Below are positions 42,288 through 46,229 of a stretch of 46,229 nt of DNA, one piece after another. The notes under the pieces are model-generated. The model was not told where the DNA came from. It made no database searches and saw only the letters and a program-made list of their open reading frames with translations. The DNA is taken from contig JAAXXZ010000010.1 in the NCBI GenBank assembly GCA_013334245.1, forward strand, positions 1-46,229. Direction: 5' to 3'. Position 1 is the stretch's first letter, and each line of letters starts with the position of its first letter. This DNA comes from Candidatus Moraniibacteriota bacterium (GTDB lineage Bacteria; Patescibacteriota; Minisyncoccia; Moranbacterales; UBA1568). A program made the position numbers and the translations under genes.

Positions 42288-42388
42288 AGCTTCATGAGCT
42301 GCGCAAGCTTCGGGGAACCCTCGTTCCTTCAGGGCTGGAAAAGCTGACGAAGCTGGCGAAGCTATGAAAGAAGCTAACGAAGCTAAAT
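42288..42388 (+). repeat. AAGCT-word tandem repeat before rpsM
   Basis: The word AAGCT recurs at 42341, 42350, 42359, 42371 and 42380, mostly in 9-base units such as AAGCTGACG, with further AGCTT words at 42288 and 42306. No Shine-Dalgarno site is present before rpsM, so the repeat forms most of the spacer. Confidence 0.8.
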
Positions 42389-42399
42389 AAAGATCGATT

Positions 42400-42789
42400 A
42401 TGGTAAGAATCGCAGGTATCAACCTTCCGGACGGAAAACGCATCGACGTATCTCTCACCTATATATACGGCATCGGCCCGGCTTCGAGCCGGAAGATTCT
42501 TGCCGCGCTCAATATCGATCCGACGATCCGGACGAAGGATCTTTCTTCGGCGGACGCGAACCGTCTGCGCGAGGCGATCGAGAAGCAGCATCGGGTGGAG
42601 GGTGAACTCCGTCACCAGGTGAAGATGAGTATCAAGCGGCTTCGCGAAATCGGAAGCTATCGCGGCAGCCGGCATCAGAAGGGACTCCCGGTGCGCGGGC
42701 AGCGGACGAAGACGAACACTCGGACGGTCCGCGGCAACGTGCGAAGGACGATGGGTAGCGGTCGTCGCAAGGATTCGGCGAAGACGTAA
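42400..42789 (+). CDS. rpsM: 30S ribosomal protein S13
   Basis: The 129-residue protein shows RIAGINLPDGKRIDVSLTYIYGIG, the helix-two-turn-helix region, and the C-terminal GLPVRGQRTKTNTRTVRG signature. It is of normal length and sits in its usual operon place. Confidence 0.97.
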   Translation: MVRIAGINLPDGKRIDVSLTYIYGIGPASSRKILAALNIDPTIRTKDLSSADANRLREAIEKQHRVEGELRHQVKMSIKRLREIGSYRGSRHQKGLPVRGQRTKTNTRTVRGNVRRTMGSGRRKDSAKT

Positions 42790-42844
42790 CGGTCGGACCC
42801 CGACGGACCCGAGGTATAAGCGAGGATATCACCATTACAAGGAT

Positions 42845-43303
42845 ATGGCAGACGAAGTAAAGAAAGATGACGTGACGTTGGAGACCGCGGCGGAAAACGC
42901 CGAGGACGTTTCTTCGTCGACCGAGGCAGGGAAGAAAAAGAAGAAGAGCAAGAAGCAGGTCTTCCGCGGTCGGGCGAGCATTCAGTGCACGTACAACAAT
43001 ACCATCGTCACCCTGACCGATCAGAACGGCGCCGTGCTCGCGTGGTCGAGCGCCGGCCATCTCGGTTTCAAGGGCGCCAAGAAATCGACGCCGTACGCCG
43101 CCACGCAGGTGGTCGCCGAGGTCGCCGAGAAAGTGAAGAAATTCGGCCTGCAGGAACTCGAGGTGTTCGTGAAGGGTGTCGGAAGCGGTCGCGAGGCCTC
43201 GGTCCGCGCGCTCGCGAACAACGGGTTCGTTCTCCTTTCCATAAAGGACATCACTCCTCTTCCGCACAACGGGTGTCGCCCTCAGCGGCCGCGGCGGATC
43301 TAA
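42845..43303 (+). CDS. rpsK: 30S ribosomal protein S11
   Basis: The 152-residue protein has an acidic then lysine-rich N-terminal extension of about 35 residues not found in typical S11, and then the standard fold: RASIQCTYNNTIVTLTDQNG, SSAGHLGFKGAKKSTPYAA, and the C-terminal DITPLPHNGCRPQRPRRI. Confidence 0.97.
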   Translation: MADEVKKDDVTLETAAENAEDVSSSTEAGKKKKKSKKQVFRGRASIQCTYNNTIVTLTDQNGAVLAWSSAGHLGFKGAKKSTPYAATQVVAEVAEKVKKFGLQELEVFVKGVGSGREASVRALANNGFVLLSIKDITPLPHNGCRPQRPRRI

Positions 43304-43326
43304 TCACGGACAAGTAGCGAAACGAT

Positions 43327-43956
43327 ATGGCACGAATCATGGACAAATGCAGGCTCTGCCGCCGGGCAGGCGAGAAACTCTTCCTCAAGGGAGAGCGTTG
43401 TTTCTCGCAGAAGTGCGCGATGGTACGGCGACCGACCGCCCCGGGCGTTCACGGCGCCAAGCCGTCCCGTTCCGGCAGCGAATTCGGCCGACAGCTGGCC
43501 ATGAAGCAGAAGATCAAGCGCGTGTACGGCGTCATGGAACGGCAGTTCCGCTGCCACTTCGAGGAAGCGAGCCGCCGCCAGGGTATCGTCGGAAACGAAC
43601 TGCTCGGTCGTCTCGAGCGCCGTCTCGACAATGTGACGTATCGTCTCGGGTTCGCCCCGTCCCGTGCGCTTGCCCGTCAGCTTGTGTCGCACAGCTGCTT
43701 CTCGGTGAATGGACGCCGGATGAATATCCCGTCGTTCGAGGTGAAGCCGGGAGATGTCATCTCGGTGAAGCCGGGAAAGCGCGAGAAGGCATATTTCAAA
43801 GATCTCACGGAAAAGCTCTCGGGTAAGAAGGACGTGCCGAAGTGGCTTGAGCTGGATGCGGCCGCACTCGAGGGGAAAGTGGTCTCCCTCCCGGGTCGCG
43901 ATGATGTCGAGGTGAATGTCGATCCCCAACTTGTCGTCGAGTATTACTCGAAGTAA
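43327..43956 (+). CDS. rpsD: 30S ribosomal protein S4 (zinc-binding form)
   Basis: The 209-residue protein begins with the zinc knuckle C8-x2-C11-x13-C25-x4-C30. The S4 core follows (RQLAMKQKIKRVYGVMERQF) and then the S4 RNA-binding domain (RLDNVTYRLGFAPSRALARQLVSH). S4 also acts as a translational regulator in several bacteria. Confidence 0.97.
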   Translation: MARIMDKCRLCRRAGEKLFLKGERCFSQKCAMVRRPTAPGVHGAKPSRSGSEFGRQLAMKQKIKRVYGVMERQFRCHFEEASRRQGIVGNELLGRLERRLDNVTYRLGFAPSRALARQLVSHSCFSVNGRRMNIPSFEVKPGDVISVKPGKREKAYFKDLTEKLSGKKDVPKWLELDAAALEGKVVSLPGRDDVEVNVDPQLVVEYYSK

Positions 43957-44025
43957 ATCCATAAGTAATCCGAAGGAGGATGTCCCGGCGCCGTCATGCA
44001 CCGCCGGCACGTTCGGAGAAAACCT

Positions 44026-44790
44026 ATGATTCCCGTACCCCAGAAACCCAAGGTCACCGCGATCGGAGAAAACGTCTCCAAGTTCGAGATACTCGGATGC
44101 TATCCGGGATATGGTGCGACGCTCGGTAACGCGATCCGCCGCGTGTTGCTTTCCTCCCTTGAGGGAGCGGCCGCGCAGTCGGTCAAGATAAAGGGTGTTT
44201 CCCACGAGTTCACGGCCATCCCGGGCGTGCTCGAGGACGCGGTTCAGATCCTTCTGAACCTCAAACAGCTGCGTTTCCGCCTGCATGGCGACGAGGCGGT
44301 CATGGTCTCGCTCAAGGCGAAGGGTGACGGCGTGGTGAAGGCTGGCGACATCAAGGCTCCGTCTTCGGTGGAAATCGTGAATCCCGATCAGCACATCGTC
44401 ACGTTGACCGACAAGAAAGCCGAGTTCGAAATGGAACTGGAGATTGGAAAGGGAATCGGGTACGTTCCGGTCGAGGCCCGCGAGAACGAGGAGCGGGAGA
44501 TCGGTACGATCGCGCTTGACTCGATCTATACGCCGGTCCGCCGCGTGAACTACGAGGTGGAGAACATGCGTGTCGGAAAGCGCACGGATTATGACAAGGT
44601 GTCCATCGAGGTCGTAACGGACGGCAGCGTCGCTCCTGAAGTGGCATTCGCAAAGGCGGTGGATATCCTCGTGGGGCAGTTCACGGCGATCCAGGAAGAC
44701 GAGGCGACCGCGGAAGCGGTCGAGGCTCCGAAGAAGGTGGCGAAGAAGACCGTGAAGAAGGAGAAGACGGAGACTGAAACGGCGGAATAA
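44026..44790 (+). CDS. rpoA: RNA polymerase alpha subunit lacking the C-terminal domain
   Basis: The alpha subunit dimerises to seed RNA polymerase assembly. The 254-residue protein has a complete N-terminal domain: LGCYPGYGATLGNAIRRVLLSSLEG, the insertion with GVSHEFTAIPGVLEDAVQILLNLK, and VRRVNYEVENMRVGKRTDYDKVSIEV. After about residue 222 only a 30-residue lysine/glutamate tail (APKKVAKKTVKKEKTE) remains, where E. coli has a roughly 90-residue DNA- and activator-binding domain. The start is ambiguous: ATG at 43996 would add MHRRHVRRKP, and the AAGGAGGA at 43973-43980 is rather far from either ATG. Confidence 0.9.
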   Translation: MIPVPQKPKVTAIGENVSKFEILGCYPGYGATLGNAIRRVLLSSLEGAAAQSVKIKGVSHEFTAIPGVLEDAVQILLNLKQLRFRLHGDEAVMVSLKAKGDGVVKAGDIKAPSSVEIVNPDQHIVTLTDKKAEFEMELEIGKGIGYVPVEARENEEREIGTIALDSIYTPVRRVNYEVENMRVGKRTDYDKVSIEVVTDGSVAPEVAFAKAVDILVGQFTAIQEDEATAEAVEAPKKVAKKTVKKEKTETETAE

Positions 44791-44813
44791 TCGGATCGTT
44801 TGGAGCTTTTCGT

Positions 44814-45185
44814 ATGAATCACAGGAAATCGGGAAGAATATTGAGCAGGAACCGCAATCAGCGACGCGCGCTGTTCCGCACGCTTGTCGGCAGCCTCGTG
44901 CTGCACGAGCGGATCGAGACGACCCTCGCGAAGGCGAAGGAGCTCAAGGACAAGGTGGATCCGATCGTGAACCGGGCGAAGCGAAGCTCCGTGGACGCGG
45001 CGAAGAAGGTCGCCGTCATGCGTGAACTGCGCCGGACGCTCCCGACCGCGACGGTCGCGAAGCTGGTCTCCCCGGAATTCATTTCCCGGTTCGAGGGTCG
45101 GCAGAGCGGGTTTACCAGAGTCGTGAAACTGGAGGCCAGGAAAGGGGACGGTGCCGAGATGGCCGTGATCGAATTCGTTGTCTAG
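44814..45185 (+). CDS. rplQ: 50S ribosomal protein L17
   Basis: The 123-residue protein opens with MNHRKSGRILSRNRNQRRAL and has the RIETTLAKAKELKDKVDPIV block, both L17 signatures. It follows rpoA as in most bacteria. Confidence 0.96.
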   Translation: MNHRKSGRILSRNRNQRRALFRTLVGSLVLHERIETTLAKAKELKDKVDPIVNRAKRSSVDAAKKVAVMRELRRTLPTATVAKLVSPEFISRFEGRQSGFTRVVKLEARKGDGAEMAVIEFVV

Positions 45186-45195
45186 TTGCAACCGT

Positions 45196-45600
45196 ATGAA
45201 ACAGCAGGTGAACCGTGAGTACCATTTGTTCGACGCCCAGGGGAAGGTCCTTGGTCGGCTCGCGACCGAAATCGCCGGAGTGATTTCCGGAAAGACGAAG
45301 GTCGACTACACCCCGCACATCGATGGCGGCGATTTCGTGGTGGTCATCAATACCGACGGGCTCCAGGTCACCGGCAACAAGCGTGAGGACAAGATGTATC
45401 ATCATTTCAGCGGTTATCCGGGCGGCATCCGCTCCATCGCCTTCAAGGACCAGATGAAGAAGGACTCTCGGAAGATCCTGCATGCCGCCGTATACGGCAT
45501 GCTTCCGAAGAACAAGCTTCGGGATCAGATGCTGACCAGGCTCCGACTGTACAAGAAGGACGGGCACGAGGAGAAGACCATTCATGTGAATCACGCATAA
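45196..45600 (+). CDS. rplM: 50S ribosomal protein L13
   Basis: The 134-residue protein contains REYHLFDAQGKVLGRLATEIAG, GGDFVVVINTDGLQVTGNK, YHHFSGYPGG and AVYGMLPKNKLRDQML. The ATG at 45196 was chosen because a GTG start at 45178 would overlap rplQ. Slightly shorter than in E. coli. Confidence 0.96.
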   Translation: MKQQVNREYHLFDAQGKVLGRLATEIAGVISGKTKVDYTPHIDGGDFVVVINTDGLQVTGNKREDKMYHHFSGYPGGIRSIAFKDQMKKDSRKILHAAVYGMLPKNKLRDQMLTRLRLYKKDGHEEKTIHVNHA

Positions 45601-45605
45601 GGCAT

Positions 45606-46058
45606 ATGGCGACGAAAACCGCAATCATCGAAAAGGAGAAGAAGACGACAAAGGCTTCCGCGAACAGCGGGACCTATCTGTACGCGGTCGGACGCCGCAA
45701 GACCGCCGTCGCGCAGGTCCGGCTCTATCCGGACAAGGGAAACGACAAGCACGTCGTGAACCGCAAGGCCTACACCGAGTATTTTCCGGTGGCGCTTCAG
45801 CCCGTTCTCGTCGCGCCGCTTACGGCACTCGGACTTTCCGGCGATTTCGTGGTTTCGGCCACGGTGAAGGGCGGGGGAGTGAACGCGCAGGCGGAGGCGA
45901 TCCGTCTGGGTGTCGCCCGCGCGATTCTCAAGCATGACGAGGCGCTTCGGTTGTCTCTCCGTGCGGAAGGATTCCTGACCCGCGATGCCCGGTCGGTGGA
46001 ACGCAAGAAGCCGGGACTCAAGAAGGCTCGTCGTTCACCGCAGTGGTCCAAGCGTTAG
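45606..46058 (+). CDS. rpsI: 30S ribosomal protein S9
   Basis: The 150-residue protein has an N-terminal extension of about 25 residues before YLYAVGRRKTAVAQVRLYP. GGGVNAQAEAIRLGVARAI and the conserved C-terminal RRSPQWSKR, whose last residues reach the P-site tRNA, follow. It pairs with rplM as in most bacteria and is last in the operon. Confidence 0.97.
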   Translation: MATKTAIIEKEKKTTKASANSGTYLYAVGRRKTAVAQVRLYPDKGNDKHVVNRKAYTEYFPVALQPVLVAPLTALGLSGDFVVSATVKGGGVNAQAEAIRLGVARAILKHDEALRLSLRAEGFLTRDARSVERKKPGLKKARRSPQWSKR

Positions 46059-46077
46059 TCGATATCCGTTACCGAAG

Positions 46078-46100
46078 CCCCGGCACATGCCGGGGTTTTT
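46078..46100 (+). terminator. terminator of the ribosomal protein operon
   Basis: CCCCGGCA (46078-46085), loop CA, TGCCGGGG (46088-46095), then TTTTTCTTT. It is a strong intrinsic terminator. Confidence 0.9.
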
Positions 46101-46101
46101 C

Positions 46102-46157
46102 TTTACCCCGGTAAACCACCATGCGGAGCATGGTGTGTGCGTTTAGAGCGTAGCTCT
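46102..46157 (+). other. three small hairpins upstream of the last gene
   Basis: TTTACC CC GGTAAA (46102-46115), CACCATGC GGA GCATGGTG (46117-46135) and AGAGC GTA GCTCT (46145-46157) follow one another. A possible -10 (TAAAAT, 46169-46174) lies just downstream, so they may sit before the promoter rather than in a leader. Confidence 0.5.
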
Positions 46158-46200
46158 CGGATATACGATAAAATCACCCCACGGAAAGGAGGTGATCTTA

Positions 46201-46229
46201 TGCTGACCAAACTCTATCGGCTGGAACAT
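46201..46229 (+). CDS. start of an unknown gene cut by the window edge
   Basis: ATG at 46201 opens MLTKLYRLEH before the window ends. A very strong Shine-Dalgarno site (AAAGGAGGTGAT, 46186-46197) precedes it, like the histone-like gene's, so high expression is likely. Ten residues are too few to name it. Confidence 0.55.

Overview
The window looks like a chromosomal segment of a Patescibacteria (Candidate Phyla Radiation) bacterium of moderately high GC content, most like Parcubacteria and relatives; the exact lineage cannot be fixed from sequence alone. The reasons are: short genes with tiny spacers or overlaps, a shortened EF-Ts, an RNA polymerase alpha subunit with almost nothing after its N-terminal domain, a lysine/alanine histone-like protein, small GIY-YIG nucleases beside tRNA genes, a VirD4-like ATPase next to giant unknown proteins, short tandem-word repeats between genes, and few clear Shine-Dalgarno sites. 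TGA is used as an ordinary stop, so this is not a UGA-recoding lineage.

Layout. 1-7443 (+): a galT fragment, lower glycolysis (tpiA, fba, gap), an amidohydrolase of the D-aminoacylase family with altered metal ligands, murD and trxB. 7440-15355 (+): a secreted CAP-domain protein, murA, mreB, two GT4 glycosyltransferases, holB and an FtsQ-like division protein. 15516-19067 (-): two polytopic GT39-type glycosyltransferases. 19168-27186: an accessory-looking block with a 1420-residue coiled-coil membrane protein, a 142-residue unknown protein and a VirD4/TraG-like ATPase (+), then a convergent small membrane protein (-). The small protein carries the same LysM-like domain as the giant protein. 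27851-28030: a 59-residue lysine/alanine-repeat histone-like protein. 28104-30489 (-): rpmE-prfA-prmC. 30577-33086 (+): rpsB with a structured leader, tsf, and a TPR protein.

33110-34902 is a tRNA island (Thr-TGT, Tyr-GTA, Thr-GGT, Trp-CCA, Glu-CTC, plus rpmG). Here the 5' parts of tRNA-Tyr and tRNA-Trp are each duplicated, joined to a palindrome, and followed by a GIY-YIG nuclease gene that runs into the intact copy of the same tRNA. Two independent modules of the same design make this the most unusual part of the window.

34996-41655: a MurL-MurD fusion (epimerase route to D-Glu in peptidoglycan), aspartokinase (-), a PolB-type 3'-5' exonuclease, a long-chain polyprenyl synthase and uppS. 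41752-46058: infA-rpmJ-rpsM-rpsK-rpsD-rpoA-rplQ-rplM-rpsI behind a strong promoter and closed by a terminator; a new gene starts at the right edge.

The genes fit a small cell that ferments sugars, makes its own peptidoglycan (murA, murD, murL-murD, lysC, uppS, mreB, ftsQ), decorates its surface with sugars, and may move DNA through a VirD4-type machine. Promoters resemble sigma-70 consensus, and many -35/-10 pairs have exactly 17-bp spacing.
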